From Variovorax paradoxus (GTDB taxonomy: Bacteria; Pseudomonadota; Gammaproteobacteria; Burkholderiales; Burkholderiaceae_C), in assembly GCF_018614875.1 (NCBI RefSeq), contig NZ_JAGGNW010000001.1:1-64000 (forward strand): a DNA stretch of 64,000 nucleotides. The letters are read 5' to 3'. Of the stretch, positions 43,146 to 51,681 are shown in pieces; within the stretch, counting starts at the first letter, position 1, and each line of letters starts with the position of its first letter. Made by a program: the position numbers and the translations under genes. The notes beneath the pieces are model-generated. The model was given only the letters and a program-made list of their open reading frames with translations, ran no database searches and was not told the DNA's origin.

Positions 43146-43493
43146 ATGGCCGCCGTCCTGCCCAGCCTTAACGACTTGCCGCGTCAGAACGCATCCCACG
43201 TCAAGAACCGCTGGGGCGACGTGGTTCGCCAAGTCCAGCAGTCGGGCAGCGTGGCCGTGACCAACCACTCGACGGTGGAGATGGTGCTCCTGACCGCGGC
43301 CACCTACAACCAGCTGGTGGAAGAAGAGCAGGCGCGGAAGGCGCGCGAGCAGTCGGTGCTCGACGAACTCGGGCGCCGCTTCGACGTGCGCCTCGGCGTG
43401 CTGCAGCAGCCAGCCGCGGCGGCGCAGGTGGGCAAGCTGTTCGCTGCCAAGGGCAAGCTGGGGCGTCGTCCCAAGGCAGGCGACACCTTCTGA
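43146..43493 (+). CDS. Phd/YefM-like antitoxin of a zeta-type toxin
   Basis: A 115-residue protein. The start follows AAAGGAGCACACC. The N-terminal half resembles Phd-type antitoxins (ASHVKNRWGDVVRQVQQSGS, VAVTNHSTVEMVLLTAATYN). The C-terminal half is a charged helix with an Ala/Lys-rich tail that would wrap the toxin. Its stop overlaps the toxin start (ATGA). Zeta toxins are classically paired with epsilon or PezA antitoxins, so a Phd-like partner is a variant arrangement. Confidence 0.75.
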   Translation: MAAVLPSLNDLPRQNASHVKNRWGDVVRQVQQSGSVAVTNHSTVEMVLLTAATYNQLVEEEQARKAREQSVLDELGRRFDVRLGVLQQPAAAAQVGKLFAAKGKLGRRPKAGDTF

Positions 43494-44140
43494 TGGCGGC
43501 GGCCGCGCGCCCGTTCATCCTGGTGCTGGCCGGCGTCAACGGAGCGGGCAAGAGCTCGGTCGGCGGCGCCTTGCTCGCCGAGCACGGCTTGACCTGGTTC
43601 AACCCGGACACCTGCGCGCGGGAGCTCGTCGCGCAGCTCGGGCTGACGCCCGAAGAGGCGAATGCCCGCGCATGGAACCTCGGCCGCGAGCGGCTGGAGG
43701 CGGCGATCGCGCAAGGTTCCAGCTATGCCTTCGAAACCACGCTGGGCGCGAACACCATTCCCGCGCTGCTCGCCGGTGCCGCGTCGAGCCACGATGTGGT
43801 CATGATCTTCTGCGGACTTTCTTCGCCCGAGCAGCACATCGCTCGTGTACGAGCGCGGGTGGCGCGCGGCGGCCACGACATTCCCGAGGCCAAGATCCGC
43901 GAGCGCTGGATCGCATCGCGCGCCAACCTCATCGAGCTGCTGCCGAAGCTCACGCGGCTGCAGGTCTTCGACAACAGCGCGGAAGCGCTGCCCGGTGGCG
44001 ACATTGCAGACCCGGTGCTGGTGCTCGAATTGAGCGCGGGCGAGCTCGTTTTTCCGCCGGCCGATGACCCGGCCGCGCTGGCGGCAACGCCGGCCTGGGC
44101 GCGGCCCATTGTTCAGGCGGCGATCGAGTTGCCGGGCTGA
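43493..44140 (+). CDS. Zeta-family toxin kinase
   Basis: A 215-residue P-loop kinase of the zeta/PezT type. Walker A is GVNGAGKSS (about 15). The catalytic Asp region FNPDTCARELVAQ comes next, then RERLEAAIAQGSSYAFETTL and GGHDIPEAKIRERW. Family members phosphorylate UDP-N-acetylglucosamine and block cell-wall synthesis. It is translationally coupled to the antitoxin. The module lies back to back with hipBA across a 170-base gap. Confidence 0.85.
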   Translation: MAAAARPFILVLAGVNGAGKSSVGGALLAEHGLTWFNPDTCARELVAQLGLTPEEANARAWNLGRERLEAAIAQGSSYAFETTLGANTIPALLAGAASSHDVVMIFCGLSSPEQHIARVRARVARGGHDIPEAKIRERWIASRANLIELLPKLTRLQVFDNSAEALPGGDIADPVLVLELSAGELVFPPADDPAALAATPAWARPIVQAAIELPG

Positions 44141-44215
44141 CGGACCGCGTGCTGCGCGCCGGGAGCACGCCGGCTGCGGGAAGAGCGTCCGGTACGAAGA
44201 TGCATCCATGAAACG

Positions 44216-44256
44216 TAGTGTGTTGACCTGCGTTCGGGATACAGGCGCATACGCAA
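44216..44256 (+). promoter_or_regulatory. Shared upstream motif, copy 1
   Basis: GTAGTGTG, then 12 bases, then GGGATACAGGCGCATACGCA. The same two blocks occur before the periplasmic-protein gene at 45125. Copy 1 lies about 100 bases upstream of the cytochrome P460-like gene and may hold an alternative-sigma promoter or an operator. Confidence 0.5.
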
Positions 44257-44359
44257 CGCGCCGGGAAAAGGAAAAAAGCTGCAGAACATCGGTGCGCACA
44301 TGCGCCCGGAGGCTTTGCGCCCCGTTGGCATTTCGTTCTCCAGTCAACACCGCTCACTC

Positions 44360-44953
44360 ATGAACCCATCCCACACGCACCAGGCTTTCAGCGCGGACGC
44401 CACCAAGGAACCCTCTTCCCGCAAGGCGACGCTGGCGCAACTCGCCGGCCTCGGCCTTCTCGCGTTCGCGGCCGCCGCCATCTTCGCGATGGACCCCAGC
44501 ACGGCCAAGGAGACACGCAGTACCGCAGCGACCTCGGACGTTTCGCCGATCTACGGCGTCACCCTCCCCAAGGGCTACCGGCAGTGGCAACTGATTGCGC
44601 CCGCGATAGAGGCGGAACCGCTGAACGAATTGCGCGCCGTGCTCGGCAACGCCAAGGCGATCCAGGCCTACGACAACGGCACGCTGCCGTTCCCCGACGG
44701 CACCGTGCTCGCCAAGCTGGCGTGGAAGCACGTGCAGTCGCCGGAGTTCGCGTCTGCATCCATTCCGGGCGCGGCCACCACGGTGCAGGTGATGGTGAAG
44801 GACTCGAAGAAATACGCCGCCACCGGCGGCTGGGGTTTCGGCCGCTTCGTCGATGGCAAGCCCGCCGACCTGGCGCAGCACCAGACCTGTTTTGCCTGCC
44901 ACCAGGCGCTGGTGAAGAACCACGACTACGTGTTCACGCGGCTCGCGCGCTGA
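44360..44953 (+). CDS. Cytochrome P460-like c-type haem protein
   Basis: A 197-residue exported protein. An N-terminal hydrophobic segment (about 25-45) anchors or exports it. The P460 fold begins YGVTLPKGYRQWQLIAPA, includes GTVLAKLAWKHV, and ends with the haem motif CFACH (about 180) followed by LVKNHDYVFTRL. P460 proteins use a modified c haem in hydroxylamine or peroxide chemistry; many homologues are annotated without a tested role. Its upstream region shares a motif with the next gene. Confidence 0.8.
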   Translation: MNPSHTHQAFSADATKEPSSRKATLAQLAGLGLLAFAAAAIFAMDPSTAKETRSTAATSDVSPIYGVTLPKGYRQWQLIAPAIEAEPLNELRAVLGNAKAIQAYDNGTLPFPDGTVLAKLAWKHVQSPEFASASIPGAATTVQVMVKDSKKYAATGGWGFGRFVDGKPADLAQHQTCFACHQALVKNHDYVFTRLAR

Positions 44954-44967
44954 TCGGCAATTGAAAT

Positions 44968-45009
44968 GTAGTGTGGACGAAGCCGGCCGGGATACAGAGG
45001 CATACGCAA
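44968..45009 (+). promoter_or_regulatory. Shared upstream motif, copy 2
   Basis: GTAGTGTG, then 13 bases, then GGGATACAGAGGCATACGCA. It matches copy 1 before the P460 gene with nearly the same spacing. It lies about 115 bases before the start of the small periplasmic protein gene. Confidence 0.5.
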
Positions 45010-45124
45010 TTCGATCGACAGGCCGCCTGCGCACCGAACAATTGCTTCGTCGGTCGGAAACACCCATGCGATCCGGCCGACAACCACTCTTCCCGATTGC
45101 CATCAACACCCGAAAGGAATCATC

Positions 45125-45508
45125 ATGACAGCTTCCATCCTCCTCGCCACCGCCGCCCTCTCCTCGCTGTTCGCCTTGAGCGCGAGCGCCGAGCAATACC
45201 AGGGCGTGCTGCAGTTGCATTCAAGCGCAAGCCGCGCCAGCGTCAAGGCGGAGGCGGTCGTTGCATCGCACAGCGCCGACCCGTACCGCGAGGGCGCACC
45301 GGCAGACGTCGCCGCGGCACTGCCGAACGAGGTTGCGCGTGCGGACGCACGCGCCGAAGGCGTCGCCGCGGCCCGCGCCGGCAACCTCTATGCGGACGGC
45401 GCCAATGCCGACGTACCGCATGCATTCACCAGCACCCTTGATCGCTCGTCCGTGCGTGCCCAGGCGCGCGCCACGGCGGCGCACGGTGTGACCGAAGGAA
45501 CGCTGTAA
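45125..45508 (+). CDS. Small periplasmic protein with repeats
   Basis: A 127-residue exported protein. The signal peptide ends near SASA (about 22). The mature part has repeated Ala/Arg-rich helices of similar wording: SRASVKAEAVVASHSADPYR, ARADARAEGVAAARAGNLYA, SVRAQARATAAHGV. This pattern resembles DUF4148-type proteins of Burkholderiales. GAAAGGAATCATC precedes the start. It shares an upstream motif with the P460 gene, so they may belong to one stress regulon. Confidence 0.7.
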   Translation: MTASILLATAALSSLFALSASAEQYQGVLQLHSSASRASVKAEAVVASHSADPYREGAPADVAAALPNEVARADARAEGVAAARAGNLYADGANADVPHAFTSTLDRSSVRAQARATAAHGVTEGTL

Positions 45509-45532
45509 GCGCGAACCGCAGGAACAACGGCC

Positions 45533-46981
45533 ATGTGGAGCATCCACCAGTCATACATCGACGGCGCCTTCGTGCCCGTGCAGGGCAGCGAGCGGATCGA
45601 TATCGCCAACCCCGCGACCGAGCGAGTCATCGGCACGGTGACGCTCGCGAACCGCGACGACGCGAAGCGGGCGATCGCCGCCGCGAACCGGGCCCAGCCG
45701 GGCATGGCGGGCAGCACCAGGGCACAGCGCATCGAGATGCTCAGGCGCCTCGAAGCCGCCGTGCTGGCGCACACCGACCAGATCCGCGAAGCCACGATCG
45801 AGGAGTACGGCGGTCCGCTGGCCCGCTCACAATGGGTCAGCAACTACGCCTCGCAATGCTTCGCCAGCACCGCGCAGATGCTGCAGGACTACGCCTTCGA
45901 ACGCCGCCTGGGCGATGCCACCGTGGTGATGGAGCCGATCGGCGTCGCCGGCCTCATCGCGCCCTGGAACAGCACTGCTGGCAGCATCTGCAGCAAGCTG
46001 GCCTCGGCCATTGCCGCAGGCTGCGCCTCGGTGGTCAAGCCCAGCGAGCTGGGCCCGCTGCAGGCGCAGGTCGTGACCGAAGCGCTGCATGAGGCGGGCC
46101 TTCCGGACGGCGTCGTCAACGTGCTGCTCGGGCGCGGCGGCGATGTGGGCGACGAGATCGCCACCAATCCGGGAATCGCCAAGATCTCGTTCACCGGTTC
46201 CACGCGGACCGGAAAGCGCATTGCGCGCGCGGGCCTGGACACCATGAAGCGCGTGAGCCTCGCGCTTTCGGGCAAGTCGGCCACCGTGGTGCTGGACGAT
46301 GCCGACCTGGCCAGCGTGCTGCCCCTGGCGCTGAACGCCGCCTTCATGAACAACGGCCAGGCCTGCGTGGCCGGCACGCGCCTGCTGATCCCGAACGTGC
46401 GCATGGCGCAGGCCATCGAACACCTGCGGGCGGCGGTGGCCGCCATGCGCGTGGGCGATCCGCGCGACGCCGCCACCGCGGTCGGGCCGCTCGCGAGTCA
46501 GGCGCAGTTCGAGCGCGTGCAGCATTTCATCCGCCTCGGCCTGGCACAGGGCGCGACGCTCGTGGCCGGCGGCGAAGGCCGCCCGGAGGGCTTCGTCAAG
46601 GGTTGGTTCGTGCGGCCCACGGTGTTCGCCGACGTGCGCAACGACATGGACATCGCGCGCGAGGAGATCTTCGGGCCGGTGCTTTCGGTGATCGGCTATG
46701 GCGACGAGGACGAGGCGGTGGACATCGCGAACGATTCGCCATATGGCCTGCAGGCCTACGTCTTCTCCTCGCAGCCGCAGCGCGCCCTGCGTGTGGCCTC
46801 GCGGCTGCGCGTCGGCTCGGTGCTGGTGAACCGCATCGGGCCCGAGTTGATCGCGCCCTTCGGCGGCGTCAAGCAGTCGGGCATCGGCAGGGAGTTCGGC
46901 GTCTTCGGCATGGAAGCGTTCCTGGAGCCGAAATCCATCGCCATCGCAGACAGTCCCGCGCAGGTCGCTCAGGCGGCTTGA
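45533..46981 (+). CDS. Aldehyde dehydrogenase family protein, general base missing
   Basis: A 482-residue NAD(P)-dependent aldehyde dehydrogenase fold. The oxyanion Asn is in APWNSTAG, the catalytic Cys278 in NGQACVAGTR, and the cofactor Glu in REEIFGPVLSV. The usual general-base motif ELGGK reads LALSGK, with Ala244 in place of Glu. This would lower hydrolysis of the thioester intermediate, or mean another residue acts as base. The substrate is unknown. It follows the small periplasmic protein by 24 bases but has its own ribosome-binding site (GCAGGAACAACGGCC). Confidence 0.88.
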   Translation: MWSIHQSYIDGAFVPVQGSERIDIANPATERVIGTVTLANRDDAKRAIAAANRAQPGMAGSTRAQRIEMLRRLEAAVLAHTDQIREATIEEYGGPLARSQWVSNYASQCFASTAQMLQDYAFERRLGDATVVMEPIGVAGLIAPWNSTAGSICSKLASAIAAGCASVVKPSELGPLQAQVVTEALHEAGLPDGVVNVLLGRGGDVGDEIATNPGIAKISFTGSTRTGKRIARAGLDTMKRVSLALSGKSATVVLDDADLASVLPLALNAAFMNNGQACVAGTRLLIPNVRMAQAIEHLRAAVAAMRVGDPRDAATAVGPLASQAQFERVQHFIRLGLAQGATLVAGGEGRPEGFVKGWFVRPTVFADVRNDMDIAREEIFGPVLSVIGYGDEDEAVDIANDSPYGLQAYVFSSQPQRALRVASRLRVGSVLVNRIGPELIAPFGGVKQSGIGREFGVFGMEAFLEPKSIAIADSPAQVAQAA

Positions 46982-47008
46982 TTGAATGCCATCGCCAGGT
47001 GTCGCGCC

Positions 47009-47290
47009 CTACGCCGCCGGTTCTTCCAGCAGCCGTGCGGCTTCCTGCAGGTCTGTCGTCTCGAAGCCCTCGCAGTAGTGGACGAGCACGCCGGCCAGCA
47101 AGTCTTTGCCCTCCTGCCCGCGCCCGGCCGTTTCCCAGAGGCGCGTCAGATCCATCGCCACGCGCAGCTCCCAGGAACGTGCGCCCTGCTGCCTGCTGGC
47201 TGCCAGTGCTTCGAGCAGCGATTCTTCGGCGTCCGCTGCGCTTGGCGGCGTGGCGTCCGAGAAGGCGCGCGCTTTCACGCGAAGGAGTTC
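47009..47290 (-). pseudogene. TPR tail of a cyclase/ATPase-type regulator
   Basis: About 90 codons read as the C-terminus of large TPR regulators (adenylate-cyclase-like or winged-helix/NB-ARC proteins): ESLLEALAASRQQGARSWEL, DLTRLWETAGRGQEGKDLLA, YCEGFETTDLQEAARLL. The rest of the gene is absent; upstream sequence in the same frame has no similarity. It is a 3' remnant converging on the aldehyde dehydrogenase gene. Confidence 0.6.
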
Positions 47291-47481
47291 CGGCAGGTTC
47301 TTCACGGCCAACTGCACGACGCACAGGACATCGCGCCAGGCCTGCTCGGGCCCACGTGGCTCCCGGCGCACGCAGGGCGCTGAGCGCGTTGGTTTACACA
47401 GGGTGACAGCTGTATCTTTTCGTACAAGTGGGCACTCCATCCGCCTACAGCGGGCGACCGGCAAAGACAAACAATGCGGGC

Positions 47482-47712
47482 ATGGTGCAACTGGACGACT
47501 CAGATCAGCATGCCTTGGCCGCTCAGGCGGCGGAGTGGCGCAGACGTGCGCTCCGCGGAGACCGAACGGCACGCGGCATTGCCCACGCCCTGGAAGTGAA
47601 GGTGCGCAAGCTTGGCGGCGCCGCCCCGCCGATCAGCCAGGAGCTGGACACCCGGCCGCTTGCACCTTGGCAGCCTTCTCGGCAGTGGTGGAAGCCTTGG
47701 CGCCGCAACTGA
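47482..47712 (+). CDS. Small hypothetical protein, 76 aa
   Basis: A short basic protein: MVQLDDSDQHALAAQAAEWR, then ALRGDRTARGIAHALEVKVR, ending in a Trp-rich tail (WQPSRQWWKPWRR). The pattern is like small orphan proteins of Variovorax and relatives. The start ATG at 47482 was preferred because the wording before it is not conserved-looking, but the ribosome-binding site is weak. Confidence 0.5.
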   Translation: MVQLDDSDQHALAAQAAEWRRRALRGDRTARGIAHALEVKVRKLGGAAPPISQELDTRPLAPWQPSRQWWKPWRRN

Positions 47713-47877
47713 CGGAGCACCGTAGACAGACTGCCACCAAGCCGCCTCTGAAACGGGGGTCGCGCCCGCACTTCGCAAAGTACGTGCTGGCCTGATGCCC
47801 GCTCGGAGCGGCTTCATGCGCTGCTCCGAGAGGCCTTGGTCGCGGCCCGCCCTGAGTAGGAGGCCCCCAAGCGTCCG

Positions 47878-48070
47878 TGCTCCGCATCACTGAAGACGCG
47901 ATCCGCAGCGAGCGGGGAGCACCGGCATCCTCTCGGTCAACGGCTCGGCCGCGCGCCGGGCATCGGTGGGCGACCTGATCATCATCGCGGCCTTCGGGCT
48001 GGCGCCGCAAGACCAAACTGATGTTCGTGGACGGCGCCAACCGCATCAAGGAAGAACGCGCGCATATCTC
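47878..48070 (+). pseudogene. panD: panD remnant (aspartate 1-decarboxylase C-terminus)
   Basis: In consecutive frames the sequence gives ILSVNGSAARRASVGDLIII, AAFG, then KTKLMFVDGANRIK. These are the last strands of PanD (Asn-Gly-Ser-Ala-Ala, then FVD-x-x-NRI). The N-terminal part with the Gly-Ser self-cleavage site is missing, and at least two frame changes are present. Either pantothenate synthesis uses another copy or the piece arrived with other debris. Confidence 0.65.
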
Positions 48071-48182
48071 GATACAGGCGGCTTCTGGCGAATCTGCAAC
48101 GGCGTATTGCCGCGCAACATTGCGCAACCCGTTTGCACGCGGGACAACTACGCCCTTCCATGGTTGAAGCACACGGAGTAAG

Positions 48183-48197
48183 TAGCTAAAATGGCTA
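48183..48197. promoter_or_regulatory. Short dyad before the Phd-ccdB module
   Basis: TAGC-N7-GCTA lies in an A/T-rich patch 31 bases before the antitoxin start. This is a usual position for antitoxin autoregulation. The arms are only 4 bp. Confidence 0.3.
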
Positions 48198-48227
48198 ATC
48201 ATATCGAGGACTCTCTGAGAATTCCCC

Positions 48228-48497
48228 ATGCAGATCAGCGCCACGGAAGCCAAGAATCGATTCGGCTACTACCTCGGCCAAGCCGAACGCGAGCCTGTTC
48301 ACGTCATGAAGAATGATCGCGTGGCAGGCGTGATCGTCTCGGCAGCGCGTTTTGCCGAACTGGAAGCACTGGAGCAGAAAAAATCGATGGCTCAGCGCAA
48401 GCGGGAGTTCAACGAGACGTACAAAGAATGGATCGCCGAGCAAAACGATCTGGTCGAGCGGGTCGGCGTTTTTGGCGAAGAGTTCAGGCCCTGGTGA
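48228..48497 (+). CDS. Phd/YefM-family antitoxin
   Basis: An 89-residue antitoxin. The N-terminal Phd fold reads MQISATEAKNRFGYYLGQAE, then VMKNDRVAGVIVSAARFAEL. The acidic/aromatic C-terminal tail (EWIAEQNDLVERVGVFGEEF) would occupy the toxin. It precedes a CcdB-type toxin by 15 bases, a mixed pairing of a Phd antitoxin with a gyrase-poison family toxin. Confidence 0.85.
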   Translation: MQISATEAKNRFGYYLGQAEREPVHVMKNDRVAGVIVSAARFAELEALEQKKSMAQRKREFNETYKEWIAEQNDLVERVGVFGEEFRPW

Positions 48498-48512
48498 AAG
48501 CGGCGCTCAGTA

Positions 48513-48830
48513 GTGGCCCAGTTCGACGTCTACCCTAATCCCTCAAAGCTGCAACGTCCAGACATTCCTTGGATGGTCGACATCCAAAGCGATCTTCTCT
48601 CGGCATTGCCCACACGCTTGATGGTTCCGCTTGCGTCCCGCAAGCATATGCCGGCCGCCTTACCTCGTGCGCTATGTCCATCAGTGCAGTGGGAAGGCCA
48701 CGCCTTGGTCGCTATGCCGCATATGGCCGCGGCGTTTCGTGTCAAGGATCTCGGCACCGCGCGAGGCAACCTGCGGTCGCAGGCAAGTGAACTCGTCGGA
48801 GCCTTGGACGCCGTGATCAGCGGCGTGTGA
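48513..48830 (+). CDS. ccdB: CcdB-family gyrase toxin
   Basis: A 105-residue CcdB-like toxin with GTG as the likely start: MAQFDVYPNPSKLQRPDIPW, MVDIQSDLLSALPTRLMVPL, then ALDAVISGV at the end. The family C-terminus contacts GyrA. Trp99 of plasmid F CcdB is not conserved here, as in other chromosomal CcdB proteins ending ITGI-like. It is coupled to the Phd-type antitoxin upstream. Confidence 0.85.
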   Translation: MAQFDVYPNPSKLQRPDIPWMVDIQSDLLSALPTRLMVPLASRKHMPAALPRALCPSVQWEGHALVAMPHMAAAFRVKDLGTARGNLRSQASELVGALDAVISGV

Positions 48831-48959
48831 GGTCAACGGAGCGCCCGGTAGTGACTGCCCAAACTCCTTCATCTGCGAACAGTACTTGCGTACCGTCGAA
48901 CAGTTCAGGGGCGATTCATCGGCCTGAGGGTTCAAGAGCTTGGGTGAAAAGGTCCAGGG

Positions 48960-49514
48960 CTAGGGCACCTGACGCAATGCTGGGAAAGGATTGATCGCCG
49001 TGCCTTTCCACCAGCGCTTGTCTGCGTCGAGCAAGAAAACGGCGAAGTGCAGATGCGGTGCGTCGGGTGGTGCATTCCCCGTGGTTCCGACGTAGCCGAT
49101 GACATCGCCCCTTCGCAACGCCATGCCTTCGCGCAGATCTTCTGCGTACCGGTCCAGGTGGGCGTAGTAGTAAGCCAGTTGGCTGGCCGGATCAAACTGA
49201 TAGATGGTGAGCCCGCCCGGCACGCTGGTGAAGAGCTTGACCAGCCTGCCATCGTCGACGGCACGGACGGGTGTCCCTCGCGGCGCATGGATGTCGAGCG
49301 CCTCGTGTGTCCCGCTCGTGCGTCCGTCGGTGAAGGTGTCTTGCAGCGCATGTCCCCGCACGCCTTGAACCGGCATCGCAATCGAGCGAGCTGCGAGCAA
49401 GGCAGCGCCATCGGCAGCATTAACAGTAATCTCGGCCGACGCAACAGCCAGAGTTGCGGCGCAAACGAGGCCCGATGCCCACGCCGCGAGGGCGCTCGTG
49501 CCCAATTTCTTCAC
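48960..49514 (-). CDS. M23-family peptidoglycan endopeptidase
   Basis: A 184-residue exported LytM-like metallopeptidase. A signal peptide (about 1-27) is followed by the zinc motif HEALDIHAPRGTPV (H-x3-D) and the later HLHF pair. GDVIGYVGTTGN is also typical. It cleaves peptide cross-links in peptidoglycan. It follows the L,D-transpeptidase gene by 8 bases on the same strand, so both are probably made from one transcript. Confidence 0.9.
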   Translation of the reverse strand: MKKLGTSALAAWASGLVCAATLAVASAEITVNAADGAALLAARSIAMPVQGVRGHALQDTFTDGRTSGTHEALDIHAPRGTPVRAVDDGRLVKLFTSVPGGLTIYQFDPASQLAYYYAHLDRYAEDLREGMALRRGDVIGYVGTTGNAPPDAPHLHFAVFLLDADKRWWKGTAINPFPALRQVP

Positions 49515-49522
49515 GCTCTTTC

Positions 49523-50581
49523 CTAGGCTTCAACCTCGACTGCGAACCCAGGCTTGGCCAGCCGCGAAAGCCGTGCCGCGTTCCAGTTGGTCAGGTGGAT
49601 GCAGCCGTTCGTCTCGTCGTGACCGACGCGCGCCGGCGCCGGCGTGCCGTGAATTCCCCAGTGGGGTTTCGAAAGACCCAGCCAGATGTTTCCCACCGGA
49701 TTGTTGGGCCCCGCGGCGACGTCGACTTTCTGCGCGTTGGCCCGCACGCCCTTCTTCAAGAGGGCCGGGTTGTATGTGAACGTTGGGTTCTTCACCTCGT
49801 TCGTGATCTTCATCTTTCCCACCGGCAAAGGATCGAGCGGCCCACCGATGCTGATCGGAAATCCCGCGAGCGGCGTTCCGCTGGCGTCAAGGACGAACAA
49901 CATGTGTTCCACCTTGGCAATCCTGATCGACTTGGCTGAAGCGACCACGCCTGCGTCGGCATCGGTTGTCGCATTGATCACGATGATCGAATCCCCGGCC
50001 TTGAAGCTCGAACCCTTGTTCAGGGCCGCCAGGAGCCGTGGCGCCATGTGATTCCATTCCGACAATGCTTCGCGCAGGTTCTCGTAGTCGAGCGACTTGA
50101 GTTTTGCGCGCTCCGTCATGTCGGATGGGGTCCGCGTGTAAGGGCCTGCCGCGTCCTTGTCCGTGATCGTGTAGCTCGCAAACAGTGGCGTTCTATCTTT
50201 GGTTAGCGCCTGCCAAGTCGCGGCGTCGACCTTTCCGGTGGTCGAGATGCCTTTGGCCTCCTGATAGGCGGACACCACACGGCGCATGTTGGCGCCAAAG
50301 CCGCCATCGATCTCGCCGGGCGAGAACCATGCGCGGTCCAGAAGGATCTGGGCGCGTACGACTGCGGGACCCCGGGAGCCCTGCACCAGCATCGGTGTAC
50401 CGCTGGCGGCGTTCAGTTGGTCGAGATCGCCGGCCGCCTGCTGCTCACGCGGCCCTTTCCTCGATGAAGATCCGGCTGCCCAGGCGGACCAAGGCACCGC
50501 GACCGCGCACGCTGCCATCGATGTAGTCAGGAATGCACGGCGGGATGAGCTCGTACCATGGCTTTGTAGGCGTATCGGCAT
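49523..50581 (-). CDS. L,D-transpeptidase (YkuD) with peptidoglycan-binding domain
   Basis: A 352-residue exported enzyme. The start [20 protein letters not shown] gives a Tat-like signal. A PG_binding_1 domain (about 70-125; [20 protein letters not shown]) precedes the YkuD catalytic domain. Its motif [20 protein letters not shown] contains the nucleophile Cys near residue 329. It forms 3-3 cross-links or anchors proteins to peptidoglycan. A much longer upstream open frame has no similarity and was not used. Confidence 0.88.
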   Translation of the reverse strand: MPIRLQSHGTSSSRRAFLTTSMAACAVAVPWSAWAAGSSSRKGPREQQAAGDLDQLNAASGTPMLVQGSRGPAVVRAQILLDRAWFSPGEIDGGFGANMRRVVSAYQEAKGISTTGKVDAATWQALTKDRTPLFASYTITDKDAAGPYTRTPSDMTERAKLKSLDYENLREALSEWNHMAPRLLAALNKGSSFKAGDSIIVINATTDADAGVVASAKSIRIAKVEHMLFVLDASGTPLAGFPISIGGPLDPLPVGKMKITNEVKNPTFTYNPALLKKGVRANAQKVDVAAGPNNPVGNIWLGLSKPHWGIHGTPAPARVGHDETNGCIHLTNWNAARLSRLAKPGFAVEVEA

Positions 50582-50622
50582 GCTGCGATCCGAGTGAAAG
50601 CAGGACGCTAAGGGGGCTGGCA

Positions 50623-51120
50623 CTACCATGCTGTAGTCTGAAACGGCGTGTCGATGTGCGACTCGTGCTTGTTCAGTGCAGGAAGCCAGAACGCGGCTGG
50701 CGGAAGCTCGGCGGCGCCTTCGAGCTCCGCGACGCCGCGCCAGAGAAGGCGGCTCAGACGCCGATGCCCCGCACTGGCGCATGCGCGATCGGGTGCCACA
50801 CCGCGCCAGGACCGCTTGCCTTGACGAGTCTCGCTCGAGAAATTGCAGCGGCAGTTGCTCGCCGGGCGGGTGAGAGCAAAAGCATGCCCTTTGGCGTGGC
50901 GCTGCGTCACCAAGATAGCCGCACCGTACCCCGCAAGCTTGTCGAATGCCTCTGCGACAAACAGCGGCATTTCTGGCTGAGTCACTTCGATCCAAATGGT
51001 GACATTCGGCTTCGAGCGACTGGCCGCCCGGATTATATCGGCCCTAATCAGACCAGTTTCAAAAGCAGCGAGGTACGCCGGAATTTCCGCCGCGCAAGCG
51101 ACACGAACCGGAAGCGGCAT
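50623..51120 (-). CDS. Possible hypothetical protein, 165 aa
   Basis: An open frame with a plausible first half: [60 protein letters not shown]. This reads like a small alpha/beta protein. The second half is Arg-rich and less convincing. The ribosome-binding site is unclear, and a competing frame exists on the plus strand. It is the best candidate in an 1100-base stretch otherwise without genes. Confidence 0.3.
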   Translation of the reverse strand: MPLPVRVACAAEIPAYLAAFETGLIRADIIRAASRSKPNVTIWIEVTQPEMPLFVAEAFDKLAGYGAAILVTQRHAKGHAFALTRPASNCRCNFSSETRQGKRSWRGVAPDRACASAGHRRLSRLLWRGVAELEGAAELPPAAFWLPALNKHESHIDTPFQTTAW

Positions 51121-51681
51121 ATGACAGCCCGCTCAAGAGCTAAAGCGGAATTTCATTTCTTGATTGCCGATTTGCTCAGAAATGCCCGTCATTTTTTGGG
51201 AGATGAACGTATGCACAAGTGCGGCTATTCTCAACGACCCGTGGCCGTGGCCCATGACGGGCACCAAGCGGGCGGTCGATGCGAGCCGCATACCAATTTA
51301 TGGCATTACGGCCGAAACCAGGCAATTGCCTGAGAGCGGATGCCAACGCCTTGAGACTGGCAAGACTATGCGTCGCGTGACAATGGCATAAACCCTTGTC
51401 CCCAGAGGAGTCGCCCTGGACAATGAAAGTGTTTATGGCGATTTGCACTGATTGGTTCTGAAATAAACCGAAACATAAGTCATAAAGCAAGCAGCCGGCA
51501 CCGCAAAATGCTCTTTGGACGCGTCAAATTCGCAAATACAAATTCCTTTTTTCTTCGGGCGCATGCCATCATTCGTGCCATTCTGAGTGGCATTCTTTGA
51601 AATCGACACTCGCGAATTCACCGTCCGCATCTGGCTAGCCTGCAGAGGGATATCTGCCACTCAGCAACCAGGTACGGCCTC
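51121..51681. other. Lower-GC intergenic region before the Ig-like lipoprotein
   Basis: About 560 bases with lower GC than the surroundings, especially 51420-51600, including A/T-rich runs such as AATACAAATTCCTTTTTTCTT. It probably holds the promoter of the large lipoprotein gene. Short minus-strand frames are present but not supported. Confidence 0.4.

Noticed and set aside
48513..48830. Missing Trp at the CcdB C-terminus as evidence of inactivation
   Set aside because: Chromosomal CcdB relatives also lack the F-plasmid Trp and can be toxic, so the change alone does not show loss of function.
50533..51333. Plus-strand open frame of 266 codons
   Set aside because: It starts inside the L,D-transpeptidase gene antisense, has no ribosome-binding site and no recognisable domain.
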